Below are positions 28,881-37,199 of a stretch of 64,000 nucleotides of DNA, piece by piece. This DNA comes from Acinetobacter calcoaceticus. Lineage in GTDB: Bacteria; Pseudomonadota; Gammaproteobacteria; Pseudomonadales; Moraxellaceae. The stretch is from NCBI RefSeq assembly GCF_016508255.1, contig NZ_JADVKT010000009.1, positions 46,401-110,400 on the forward strand, written 5' to 3'. The notes beneath the pieces were generated by a model. The model was not told the origin of the DNA, did not search any database, and saw nothing but the letters and a program-made list of their open reading frames with translations. The first letter of the stretch is position 1. Each line of letters begins with the position of its first letter. The translations under genes and the position numbers were made by a program.

Positions 28881-29270
28881 TTGATAAAAGAATTGAATTT
28901 TGAGCTGAAATATAGTCGTTTCTCGGTAATATTTCAGCTTTTTATTGGCTTGAATTTAGCAATCCTACTTTATCAATTGCTATCACCAATTTGGTGGTTG
29001 ATTGCTATCATCCTCTTATCTATTAGCTTTCTGTTTTTTTTAAGACAATCACGGATTTCTCAAATTGCATATTTAGACCAAAAATCATGGTCAGTTGCAT
29101 ACTCCTCAAAAAAGATAGTTTCTCGCACAGAAATTAATAAAATAATTGATTATCAGTTGTTTATGGTTATTTACTTTGAGGGAGCACCTTTAAAAGTAGC
29201 CATTATTTGGTTTGATCAACTTCCTTTGCAGAACTGGAAAAAGCTAAAAGTCTTACAGAAACTTCATTAA
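28881..29270 (+). CDS. YgfX/CptA-like membrane protein
   Basis: 129 residues, two hydrophobic segments (about 15-33 and 37-54), then a soluble C-terminal part ending LPLQNWKKLKVLQKL. Topology, length, position right after sdhE and the ending, which resembles the EAEWRDLRRILLQ of E. coli YgfX, all point to YgfX, reported as an SdhE-linked protein and as the CptA toxin affecting MreB and FtsZ. Overall identity is low, so this is an inference. The only plausible start is TTG 28881, in the same frame as sdhE three codons after its TAA. Confidence 0.6.
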   Translation: MIKELNFELKYSRFSVIFQLFIGLNLAILLYQLLSPIWWLIAIILLSISFLFFLRQSRISQIAYLDQKSWSVAYSSKKIVSRTEINKIIDYQLFMVIYFEGAPLKVAIIWFDQLPLQNWKKLKVLQKLH

Positions 29271-29283
29271 TTGTCAGACAATT
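29269..29283. promoter_or_regulatory. 15-base palindrome, copy 1
   Basis: AATTGTC-A-GACAATT, starting at the stop codon of the ygfX-like gene. Same palindrome as at 29395-29409 except for the centre base. Confidence 0.55.
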
Positions 29284-29394
29284 CTACATTTGTATATTTA
29301 TTTAAAAATTATAAAAAACAATAATTTAATCTTTATTTTTTTGCTTAAGTTTTAGATTGTCTAATTAAAATATAGAAAAAAGCCAAGGAAATAC

Positions 29395-29409
29395 AATTGT
29401 CTGACAATT
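29395..29409. promoter_or_regulatory. 15-base palindrome, copy 2
   Basis: AATTGTC-T-GACAATT, 126 bases centre to centre from copy 1 and 70 bases before the first small membrane-protein gene. Likely operator pair; the regulator is unknown. Confidence 0.55.
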
Positions 29410-29478
29410 TCAGCTATTGGTACCTATTTGATCGGTTAAAGTACAAACACCAACGTAAAGTGTGTCGGAGGTCTCAAA

Positions 29479-29634
29479 ATGGAGATGCCAACATGGTCGT
29501 TCTTGGTCATTGCCATCATTTTGGCAGTGGTGATCGGAAGAGCAGGAACTTTACTCAGGGAACATCTTAACAAAGTTAATTTTAACAAAGTTAAGAGACA
29601 GAGGATGCAAGGTCGTCGATCAGTCAATTATTAA
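29479..29634 (+). CDS. Small membrane protein, copy 1 of a duplicated pair
   Basis: 51 residues: MEMPTWSFLVIAIILAVVIG followed by RAGTLLREHL and a basic tail (KVKRQRMQGRRSVNY). One transmembrane segment (about 7-22). GGAGGT lies eight bases before the ATG. It aligns over about 30 residues with the next gene (VxGRAGTLL shared), so both are real and related. Family not recognised. Confidence 0.75.
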   Translation: MEMPTWSFLVIAIILAVVIGRAGTLLREHLNKVNFNKVKRQRMQGRRSVNY

Positions 29635-29706
29635 ATTGGTTAGTCGATTAATTTCATCAAGTGTCCAGTTTATAACTGGGTGCGATTGTAGTAAAGGAGG
29701 TCTCTC

Positions 29707-29808
29707 ATGGAGATTTCAATGTGGATGTTTCTGTTAATTGCAGTGGTTATGGCTGTGGTAGTAGGAAGAGCAGGAACTTTACTTAAGGATTATATAGAAC
29801 AAAAATAA
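29707..29808 (+). CDS. Small membrane protein, copy 2 of a duplicated pair
   Basis: 33 residues: MEISMWMFLLIAVVMAVVVG then RAGTLLKDYIEQK. It shares the start MEx-x-W, the hydrophobic segment and GRAGTLL with copy 1 but lacks its basic tail. Perfect AAAGGAGGT ribosome site seven bases upstream; the sequence around the site (GGAGGTCTC) is also shared with copy 1. Followed by a terminator. Function unknown. Confidence 0.75.
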   Translation: MEISMWMFLLIAVVMAVVVGRAGTLLKDYIEQK

Positions 29809-29840
29809 TATAAGCCGTTAAAAGCTTATCCCAGTTAATA

Positions 29841-29880
29841 AGTAGCATGTGCTGAACCGTCGCAATGCTACTTTTTTTTG
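29841..29880 (+). terminator. Terminator after the small membrane-protein pair
   Basis: AGTAGCAT / ATGCTACT around a 16-base loop and eight T. Confidence 0.85.
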
Positions 29881-30040
29881 CCTAAAATTTCTGTTTTCCT
29901 GAAAAACTGTCAATTTTATCTGCTGTGAAGTATGTCAAAGTATAAGCGCTACAATTAGAGTAATTACTCTTTTATTCAAGATATGCATCTGCTAATGTAC
30001 ATCTGAAAAGGAAAAAACAAATTACACAGAGGACAGGAAG

Positions 30041-31129
30041 ATGTCTAAAGTCCAAAAAATAAGCCAAGGTTTGGCGATGAGTTTTCTTGCAGCTTCAGTT
30101 TTATCAGGTTGTTCATATGTCGTGAAAACCGGAGCAAATGTTGCTTTAGGTTTTACGCAAAAGCACGTGGTTCCGCCTATTCTGGCAATGCAAGATGCGG
30201 AAATGGTTTGTAATACTGGTAGTGCTTTAACACCTGCAATCATGTCTACTAAAGGTATGGGTGCAGATCCAACGCGTGTTGCGGTATTAATGTATGCAGC
30301 ATCAGGCGTATGTGCGGAAAACCAAGCGTTAGAACAAGAATTGCGTTATTTACGTGCCTCAAAAGCAGGGCAGGTAACTGAAGCTCAAGATGCACGTATT
30401 GCACAGAAGCGTTGGGCGGCAATTGCTGCTGAGCGTCAATATACTGGCTATAAGTTGTTTGCTGATCGCTGGGAATCTAAATATAAATATCATTTAGGTG
30501 ATTCTTGTCCAACGATGCGTAATGACACAGATCAAACTGTATATTTACTTGGAATGATTAGTGGTCTTCAGGCTGTAACCAATGATATTAACTCTGGTGG
30601 CGCAGTCAATGTTCCAAAAGATATTGCTGCTATTGTAGAGCGCGGAATGGTTTGTCTTGATAATGAAAAATTCTGGGGCGCACCGAATGCAACACGTGCT
30701 GTTATCTGGACTTTATTACCAGGGGCCGATGAAGGGAAACCTGACCCATATCAAACATTAAAGCAATCAGTGCAAATTGGTGAACAAAAAGGTGTTCGTT
30801 TGTCTCATGCTTTGTATGCGGTAGCTGCTCAAGCAAGTGGTGATGATGCAAAAATCCGTGATGCATTAAGATCCTATGCGGCCTCTCAAGCTGATGATAA
30901 GCCTGTCAATCCGAACTTTAAGTTAATTGATAGTATGGCTGGACTGATTGTGCGAGGTATCTCTGACCGTTACTGGACTGAGCATACCGGTGTACGTACT
31001 GGAGATGATGGTATGTCACATTTCTGGGATGATAAGAATGAAGGTGCAGCAGAGCTAGATGAATTGTTTGATGGAGGAGCCGCATCTGAAGCTCCTGCAG
31101 ATTCATCTGCTCCACCAGCAGCGCAGTAA
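30041..31129 (+). CDS. Lipoprotein, probable TatT-type TRAP-associated component
   Basis: 362 residues with a lipoprotein signal: hydrophobic stretch and lipobox VLSGC, Cys24 as the acylated residue. The mature part is helical; its opening (AMQDAEMVCNTGSALTPAI, then GADPTRVAVLMYAASGVCAE) and its end (IDSMAGLIVRGISDRYW) have the pattern of TatT (T component of TRAP transporters, TPR-like, known from Treponema). A TRAP permease lies 0.8 kb downstream, on the same strand. The C-terminus is Ala/Pro/Ser-rich. The lipoprotein call is firm; the TatT assignment is inference. Confidence 0.6.
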   Translation: MSKVQKISQGLAMSFLAASVLSGCSYVVKTGANVALGFTQKHVVPPILAMQDAEMVCNTGSALTPAIMSTKGMGADPTRVAVLMYAASGVCAENQALEQELRYLRASKAGQVTEAQDARIAQKRWAAIAAERQYTGYKLFADRWESKYKYHLGDSCPTMRNDTDQTVYLLGMISGLQAVTNDINSGGAVNVPKDIAAIVERGMVCLDNEKFWGAPNATRAVIWTLLPGADEGKPDPYQTLKQSVQIGEQKGVRLSHALYAVAAQASGDDAKIRDALRSYAASQADDKPVNPNFKLIDSMAGLIVRGISDRYWTEHTGVRTGDDGMSHFWDDKNEGAAELDELFDGGAASEAPADSSAPPAAQ

Positions 31130-31212
31130 AAATATTTGAAAGGTTAACTTCTTGCGAGACTGTTGTTAAGTTTTACAATGGTAGCAAGAAGTTTAATTTC
31201 AAGGAGTGTGTC

Positions 31213-31788
31213 ATGAAGGATCATGTACTGAATCATAAAGTGCTTTTGGTCGCAGTGTGCATTTCTGTGTCTGCTTGTTTACAGGTGTTTCCTGATACTT
31301 TTATTTATTGGCGCGAAAGTTTACTCGGTGAATTCTGGCGTTTATGGACTGCACATTGGGTACACGTTGGGTGGATTCATTTCCTTTTAAATATGATGGC
31401 ATTCGCCTGTTTACCGTTTATCTTCCCGCATACCAAAGCATGGCATCTTTTAAGTCTACTTTTCCTTTTGCCGCCGTTCATTAGTTTGATCTTCTATTTT
31501 CATTTACCTTATATCGAGGCATATGCTGGTTTGTCAGGTGTTTTGCATGGGCTATATACAGCAGTTGCTTTAGTTTACTTGCAATATCGTAAAGAACGGA
31601 ATTTTGCTTTTCTGGTTTTAGGATTAATTATTGCAAAACTGATATGGGAAAATACCTTTGGGCAGACAGGAACAGCCCACTTAATAGGAAGTCCGGTTTT
31701 AACTGAAGCTCACTTATATGGAGCAATTGGTGGTGCAATCTTTGGGGGATGCTATTGGCTTGCTCAAAGATTAAGAAAGAAATATTGA
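31213..31788 (+). CDS. rrtA: Rhombosortase-type intramembrane serine protease
   Basis: 191 residues, six or so membrane segments. Rhomboid elements: WxxHWVHVGWIHFLLN (the H-x4-N region), active-site Ser108 in GLSGVLHG, where the added HG is the rhombosortase form of GxSG, and His167 in EAHLYGAIGG. Rhombosortases process proteins with a GlyGly-CTERM tail for surface release. No protein with such a tail was found in this window, so its substrate is elsewhere. AAGGAG seven bases before the ATG. Confidence 0.85.
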   Translation: MKDHVLNHKVLLVAVCISVSACLQVFPDTFIYWRESLLGEFWRLWTAHWVHVGWIHFLLNMMAFACLPFIFPHTKAWHLLSLLFLLPPFISLIFYFHLPYIEAYAGLSGVLHGLYTAVALVYLQYRKERNFAFLVLGLIIAKLIWENTFGQTGTAHLIGSPVLTEAHLYGAIGGAIFGGCYWLAQRLRKKY

Positions 31789-31965
31789 CAATACAAACTG
31801 TTAAAAAAGTGATTCTAGTCATTCTTTATTAATAAAGTTTGATGCAAATTTGATCGTTGAATAAAGGGATTGGTAGAAGGGGGAAGGATTAAACCCCTGA
31901 CCAAGAAAATTGCATGACTCAAGCTCCTGTTTTCAGGTTTTTGAGAGAACAAAATTGGAATACTT

Positions 31966-34161
31966 ATGCAAGGACATCAAGAAAAAAGATCTGGATTAGG
32001 TCTATTGGGTTATGTATGGAACGAATGGATCTCAACATTCGTCATCCTCATTCTGCTATTAATGACTCTAATAATTGGTACCGGGGAAATGATCCACGGA
32101 CAATTATTACGTATAGGGGAACGTCTTTATGGTGACCCTGCTATAGGCATGCAATATTCATTTTTGCGTGCTGAACCTGAAAAACCGACTTGTGATCGTC
32201 ACCCAAATATCGATGCTCAAGTAAAAGAACAAATGAAAGCGAATGCATCTGATGATTTTTCGAGTTTCTTTGGTGCAACATCGGAAAGTGATGTCCGTGC
32301 ATCACTACTTGCAGCACAGCAACAATGTGATGAGAAGTATCAGGCGTATGACAAAACAATTAAATATATAGAAGCTAACCCAGGGGTGCGTACTTACCGT
32401 GCCATCGAGACAGGTTTCTTTGGTATTTTTAAATTTGGTACAGAAAATCGCGCAATTTTACTAATTTTTATGGTTCTGATTTCTGCGATTACAGCATCGT
32501 TAAAATTTCACCATATTGGCTTACGTAATCCGGCAACAAAAATAGATTACAAAGTCTATTCCATCTTTATGGTGGTTGCTAATGCTCTACTCAGTTTCTC
32601 TGTAATTAGCCAGTATCGTTCAGTTATCAATTCTGGGGTGACACCTACCTATGAAACAGTCACTATTTACTGGATATGGATGATTCTATTTGTTGTTCTG
32701 ACTTTAATTAGTCTTTATCAACTATTTTTTTCACCTCCACCTAAACGTGAAGGCGGTAATATTGGCTTGGCCCTACTAAGTGTGCCTTTATATGCTTATA
32801 TGGCTTTGATTACGGGCATAGTATTTACATTCTTTATGGATTATCCAATGGGGCAAGGGATTTACCTTGGTTTATTGGTTGAGTTTTCAGGTATTTTCTT
32901 AAACCTTGCCTTGTTTATTTGGGCAGGTATGCTTCTAACTCAAACACGTGTTATGGATTTATTCCTTAATGTGCTTCGTCCATGGAATTTGGCACCAGAA
33001 ACCTTAACATGGTTAATTCTAATTGCAGCTGCAGTACCAACGGCTTATACAGGTGCGTCAGGTATTTTTGTTATTGCAGCAGGTGCAATTATTTATAAAG
33101 AAGTCTGGAATGCGGGCGCTCGCCGTCAATATGCGTTAGCTGTATCTGCAATGTCAGGTTCTTTAGGGGTGGTGGTACGCCCATGTCTACTGGTCGTTTT
33201 AATTGCGATGCTGGATAGCCGTCATGTAACGTCCGATGAGTTGTTTGGCCATGGTGTTTATGTATTTTGGTTAACAGCATTTATTTTCTTGGGTGTTTCA
33301 TTACTATTGGCTGAAGAAAAATTCCGTGTGAATTCGCCGAAAGTTGCGATTCCGGGCATGATGCGCGCCTTTGTTCCTGTCATTCCATACATTTTGATCA
33401 CTGCTGTTGTTCTTGCAATTTATAAATATGCGTTAGATACAGGAATGAATGAATTTACTGCACCAGTAATTTTACCATTAGTCCTGATCGCAATGATTTT
33501 GTACGACAAATTGGTGGCACCAAAAGAAGCTCCTGCGATCAATATTCATGAGGCGATTGTTCGTGAACACGAACAGAAATCACCATTCCTTCGTGCACAT
33601 GATCCACATAGTTCTCAATTCCGTCTTGGTTTTGGTGGTGCGCTTCGTTTTGCGACCTCAGAAACTGTAGGTCATATTGGCGCACTAATTATCTTGATGG
33701 CATTGTCTGCAAGTGTTGGTGGTTTAATTGAACGTTCTGAAGTGGTTGAATTATTGCCGACTCATTTAGGCAGTATCTATATATCACTGGCATGTATTGC
33801 ACTGCTACTTGCCATTATTGGTATGTGTACAGATCCATTCGGTGCTGTAATTTTAGTTGCTGCAACCATTGCACCTGTAGCATACGAAAATGGTATTCAT
33901 CCAATTCACTTCTGGATGATTGTGTTGGTTGCCTTCGAATTTGGTTATGTAACTCCACCAGTTGCCTTGAACCATCTACTCACGCGGTTGTCCGTCGGAG
34001 ATGATGAAGTTAACGCTGCTGATGCGGAAGCAAAAGAGAAATATACAAGTTTCTACTTCCGTTATGAGCGCTGGTTGCTACCAATTATTGTCTTGTTCTC
34101 ATCTTTAGTATTGGTAACTTATGTGCCATACGTATTTAAGCTATTTGGTTGGTATAAATAA
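31966..34161 (+). CDS. TRAP transporter fused permease (DctQ-DctM type)
   Basis: 731 residues, inner membrane. Residues 1 to about 250 hold four hydrophobic segments like a DctQ small subunit; from about 265 on follows the 12-segment DctM large permease, with AAAVPTAYTGASGIFVIAAG, the central VVRPCLLVVLIA and the C-terminal VAFEFGYVTPPVALNHLL. Between the first and second segment is an unusual periplasmic loop of about 110 residues with two Cys (CDRHPNID and QQQCDEK). No DctP binding-protein gene is nearby. Substrate unknown, probably a carboxylate. Confidence 0.85.
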   Translation: MQGHQEKRSGLGLLGYVWNEWISTFVILILLLMTLIIGTGEMIHGQLLRIGERLYGDPAIGMQYSFLRAEPEKPTCDRHPNIDAQVKEQMKANASDDFSSFFGATSESDVRASLLAAQQQCDEKYQAYDKTIKYIEANPGVRTYRAIETGFFGIFKFGTENRAILLIFMVLISAITASLKFHHIGLRNPATKIDYKVYSIFMVVANALLSFSVISQYRSVINSGVTPTYETVTIYWIWMILFVVLTLISLYQLFFSPPPKREGGNIGLALLSVPLYAYMALITGIVFTFFMDYPMGQGIYLGLLVEFSGIFLNLALFIWAGMLLTQTRVMDLFLNVLRPWNLAPETLTWLILIAAAVPTAYTGASGIFVIAAGAIIYKEVWNAGARRQYALAVSAMSGSLGVVVRPCLLVVLIAMLDSRHVTSDELFGHGVYVFWLTAFIFLGVSLLLAEEKFRVNSPKVAIPGMMRAFVPVIPYILITAVVLAIYKYALDTGMNEFTAPVILPLVLIAMILYDKLVAPKEAPAINIHEAIVREHEQKSPFLRAHDPHSSQFRLGFGGALRFATSETVGHIGALIILMALSASVGGLIERSEVVELLPTHLGSIYISLACIALLLAIIGMCTDPFGAVILVAATIAPVAYENGIHPIHFWMIVLVAFEFGYVTPPVALNHLLTRLSVGDDEVNAADAEAKEKYTSFYFRYERWLLPIIVLFSSLVLVTYVPYVFKLFGWYK

Positions 34162-34190
34162 CTTAAATTAGAGTATCGACCCTACAAAAC

Positions 34191-34217
34191 AGCCTTCCTA
34201 AATGGAGGGCTTTTTTA
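34191..34217 (+). terminator. Terminator after the TRAP permease gene
   Basis: AGCCTTCC / GGAGGGCT (one G-U) around a five-base loop and six T. Confidence 0.88.
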
Positions 34218-34274
34218 GTAAGAGAATTCAGTAAATTTAGGGAAAAAGATGATTGGAATTATTTTAATGAGAAT

Positions 34275-34306
34275 AAAAAGCTAAAAATGAATAACTTTAG
34301 CTTTTT
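34275..34306. terminator. Terminator downstream of the coiled-coil membrane protein gene
   Basis: AAAAAGCTAAA / TTTAGCTTTTT, 18 bases beyond the stop at 34324 on the minus strand; symmetric, so usable both ways. Confidence 0.7.
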
Positions 34307-34323
34307 AAGTTCCTATTGAAAAA

Positions 34324-34749
34324 TTATTGATTTTTGAGCTGGGCTTCAAGTAATTTAACTTGTTCTTCTTTGAGTTTCGTTAATTGATCTGCATCTGCAT
34401 GTTGAGCTTTTAACGAACTTTCTTGATCTTGCAATTGACGATCGATGTCATCGAGTTTAGACACTTCCTCTTTTGCTAAAGACTCCTGAGCAGGTACGGG
34501 CTGTTTGAGCAGATCTTCATTCACAAGTTGTTGTGAGCTTGTAGCCTCTGCGATCGGTTCAGAACCTGATGATGAATCAGTGGTTTTAGTAGGAACAGGT
34601 GTCGAAACAGGTTGAGGATCAACCATTGGTACGGATGACTCGGTTTTTTTGAAAAACCATTGTGCAACCAAAAAAAGCACTACAAGAATGCTTAAGCCCC
34701 CAATTAAAATCCACAATAGTTTTGAGTTTTGTTTTCTTTGTAGTGGCAT
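34324..34749 (-). CDS. Single-pass membrane protein with coiled-coil tail, unknown function
   Basis: 141 residues: basic N-terminus, one transmembrane helix (about 11-33, LLWILIGGLSILVVLFLVA), a Pro/Ser/Thr linker (about 40-75) and a charged heptad-like coiled coil (about 90-141). Probably faces the periplasm. Similar in plan to small cell-envelope scaffolding proteins, but no family was recognised. The next gene upstream on the same strand is yheV, 11 bases away, so the two may be one unit. Confidence 0.7.
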   Translation of the reverse strand: MPLQRKQNSKLLWILIGGLSILVVLFLVAQWFFKKTESSVPMVDPQPVSTPVPTKTTDSSSGSEPIAEATSSQQLVNEDLLKQPVPAQESLAKEEVSKLDDIDRQLQDQESSLKAQHADADQLTKLKEEQVKLLEAQLKNQ

Positions 34750-34760
34750 CTCTAAGACCT

Positions 34761-34970
34761 TTAGTCAGGACGACGAGGCTTGAACTGTATTACTCCAACT
34801 TCATCAGGTACAGCAGGTACTTCAGGCTCATCTATATGAGTCGGACGATTTTCGCTATAGCCGCATTCGATACATTCAATCCATTCGTCTTCAGCGGTGG
34901 TTAGCATGACAATCCGATCTGTTGCTTCACATTTTGGACATTTAGCCCCAGCAATGAAACGTTTTTTCAT
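34761..34970 (-). CDS. YheV-family putative metal-binding protein
   Basis: 69 residues beginning MKKRFIAGAKCPKCEATD, nearly the E. coli YheV opening, with two Cys pairs (CPKC, CIEC) forming a probable zinc site. Function unknown. ATG 34970 was chosen because AGGGTGA lies upstream and similarity starts there. In E. coli yheV is not next to prlC; here it follows prlC by 40 bases on the same strand. Confidence 0.85.
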   Translation of the reverse strand: MKKRFIAGAKCPKCEATDRIVMLTTAEDEWIECIECGYSENRPTHIDEPEVPAVPDEVGVIQFKPRRPD

Positions 34971-35010
34971 CTTTATCACCCTAACCACACGATCAATTTA
35001 GGCCCATAGT

Positions 35011-37050
35011 TTAAGCGGTTTTACTGTCATTCGTCCAACCTTGATGACGTAACAATGCATCAATTTTTGGTTCACGGCCACGGAAACTAACAAATGCTTC
35101 AAGAGCAGTGTCTTTACCGCCCACAGCTAAAATAGCCTGACGGAATTCTTTACCCGTTTGAGTGTTGAAAATACCTTCGTGTTCAAAACGATCGAATGCA
35201 TCACTCGCTAAGACTTCTGCCCATTTGTAAGAATAATATCCAGCCGCATAACCACCAGCAAAAATATGACTGAAGCTATGTTGGAAGCGATTGTAGTCCA
35301 CAGCTGGAACAACTGAATACTGCTTACGAATATCATCTAAGGTCTGCTGAATTTGCTCATTATTCAAAGCAGGTGTTTTAGTGTGAATAGTCAAATCAAA
35401 CAACGCAAATTCAAGCTGACGTAGAGTTTGCATGCCAGACTGGAAGAAACGAGCATTTAGTAAAGCATCAAGTAACTCTTGTGGTAAGGTTTGTTTACTC
35501 TCGATGTGTTCACTTAAAACATCTAAACTTTCTTTATCCCAAGACCAGAACTCCATGAACTGGCTTGGTAGCTCTACCGCATCCCAAGCGACACCGTGAG
35601 TGCCTGCAACCGAGATATTATCTACTTCGGTTAGCATGTGATGTAAGCCATGTCCAAACTCATGGAATAAAGTGATTACTTCATCGTGGGTGAGTAAAGC
35701 AGGTTGATCACCTACTGGAGGAGTGAAGTTACATACCATGTAGCAAATTGGCTTTTGTAGTCCATGAACAGTTTGCATGCGTGAGCGGAAACCATTCATC
35801 CATGCACCACCACGTTTGCCTGTACGTGCATATATGTCAAAGAAGAATCCACCAATCACTTGGCCTTGGTCTTCTAATTCAAAGTAACGTGCATCTGGAT
35901 GCCAGACTGGTGCTTGTCGTTCGATGATATTAATACCATATAAGCGCTGCACGATCTGGAATAATCCCTGAATGACTTTAGGGGCAGGGAAATACGGTTT
36001 TAATGCTTCTTGAGATAAGTTGAATTGTTGCTGTTTAAGCTTTTCAGAATAGTAAGTGCTATCCCAAGGTTTAAGTTCATCAACCCCATCTTGTTTGGCA
36101 ATATCTTGAAGTTCAGCAACTTCTTGAAGTGCAGGAGCACGGGCATGCTCAGCGAGATCAACTAAAAAGTCATGAACTGTTTTAACATCGGGTGCCATCT
36201 TGCTTGCAAGAGAATATTCAGCATAGTTGTTGAAACCGAGTAATTTCGCCATTTCCTGACGAAGACTCAAAATCTCATCCATAATTTTGCTGTTATCAAA
36301 CTCAGTTTGTTCAGACTGATCAGATGCACGAGTCACATAAGCTCTATAAAGCTCTTCACGCAATGAACGGTCATCTGCATAGGTCATGATTGCAAAATAA
36401 GCTGGGAAATCTAGTGTTGCTACGGCTTGGTCAAATTCACGTTGTTTGCCGTACTGTTTTAATAGCTCAATATTACTTTCAGGGAGACCTTTTAGCTCAG
36501 CTTCTGTAAGGGGTTTAAAGTAAGCTTGTGTTGCATCAAGTACGTGATTAGAAAAGTCAGAAGAAAGCTGTGAAAGACGAGCAGAAATATCTGCATAGCG
36601 TTTTTTCTCTTCGCCCTCTAAAGCTACACCAGAAAGTTTAAAATCACGTAAAGCGAGGCGAATAGCACTTTGTTGGGCTGGACTAAGAGCCGTATAGCCC
36701 TGACCATCATGGAGATGCTGATACGTTTGATAGAGCGCCGTGTGTTGACCAAGCTGAGTATAGTATTCGCTTAAGGCTGGTAATAACGATTGATAAACTT
36801 CTCTTGTTTCAGCATTGCTCATCACAGCATTTAAATGTGATAAAACGCCCCATGATTCACTCAAATTATTTTCAAGCGCATCGACTTGTTCTAGTACGGC
36901 AAGTTGTTGTGCTGTGTCAGTTGGTGCGGCTGTAAGTGTATTTAAAAACTCTTGACCAGCTTGAATTGCCTGCTGGATGTCTTGTTTTAAATTTTCTAAT
37001 TTAATTTCGTCAAAACGCGGAGTTGGTAAAGTTGCTTGCTGTAAAGTCAT
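35011..37050 (-). CDS. prlC: Oligopeptidase A (M3 metallopeptidase)
   Basis: Cytosolic zinc endopeptidase that degrades signal peptides and short peptides. 679 residues; E. coli PrlC has 680. Zinc motif HEFGHGLHH near residue 469 with the downstream Glu in the M3 pattern, and the conserved YYSYKWAEVLASDAF near the end. I chose ATG 37050 (MTLQQATLPTPRF) to match family length over the upstream ATG at 37065; ribosome sites are weak for both. Confidence 0.95.
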   Translation of the reverse strand: MTLQQATLPTPRFDEIKLENLKQDIQQAIQAGQEFLNTLTAAPTDTAQQLAVLEQVDALENNLSESWGVLSHLNAVMSNAETREVYQSLLPALSEYYTQLGQHTALYQTYQHLHDGQGYTALSPAQQSAIRLALRDFKLSGVALEGEEKKRYADISARLSQLSSDFSNHVLDATQAYFKPLTEAELKGLPESNIELLKQYGKQREFDQAVATLDFPAYFAIMTYADDRSLREELYRAYVTRASDQSEQTEFDNSKIMDEILSLRQEMAKLLGFNNYAEYSLASKMAPDVKTVHDFLVDLAEHARAPALQEVAELQDIAKQDGVDELKPWDSTYYSEKLKQQQFNLSQEALKPYFPAPKVIQGLFQIVQRLYGINIIERQAPVWHPDARYFELEDQGQVIGGFFFDIYARTGKRGGAWMNGFRSRMQTVHGLQKPICYMVCNFTPPVGDQPALLTHDEVITLFHEFGHGLHHMLTEVDNISVAGTHGVAWDAVELPSQFMEFWSWDKESLDVLSEHIESKQTLPQELLDALLNARFFQSGMQTLRQLEFALFDLTIHTKTPALNNEQIQQTLDDIRKQYSVVPAVDYNRFQHSFSHIFAGGYAAGYYSYKWAEVLASDAFDRFEHEGIFNTQTGKEFRQAILAVGGKDTALEAFVSFRGREPKIDALLRHQGWTNDSKTA

Positions 37051-37138
37051 TGCTGTTAGCCACATTATTTTTTAAACATGGTATTAGATGTAGGTCCTGT
37101 CAGGTCGGAAATCAAGTTTAATTTGCAAAATAAGCTTT

Positions 37139-37178
37139 CTAAAAAGAAATAAGTCCCAAATCGGGACTTATTTCTAAG
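37139..37178 (-). terminator. Terminator of rnr
   Basis: AGAAATAAGTCCC / GGGACTTATTTCT, 13 pairs with a five-base loop, and TTTTT on the minus strand. Confidence 0.9.
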
Positions 37179-37199
37179 TTGGCAACATCTATTGTTTAA

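Noticed and set aside
31914..32135. 73-codon frame overlapping the start of the TRAP permease gene
   Set aside because: Overlaps a clearly real gene in another frame, with no similarity or ribosome site of its own.
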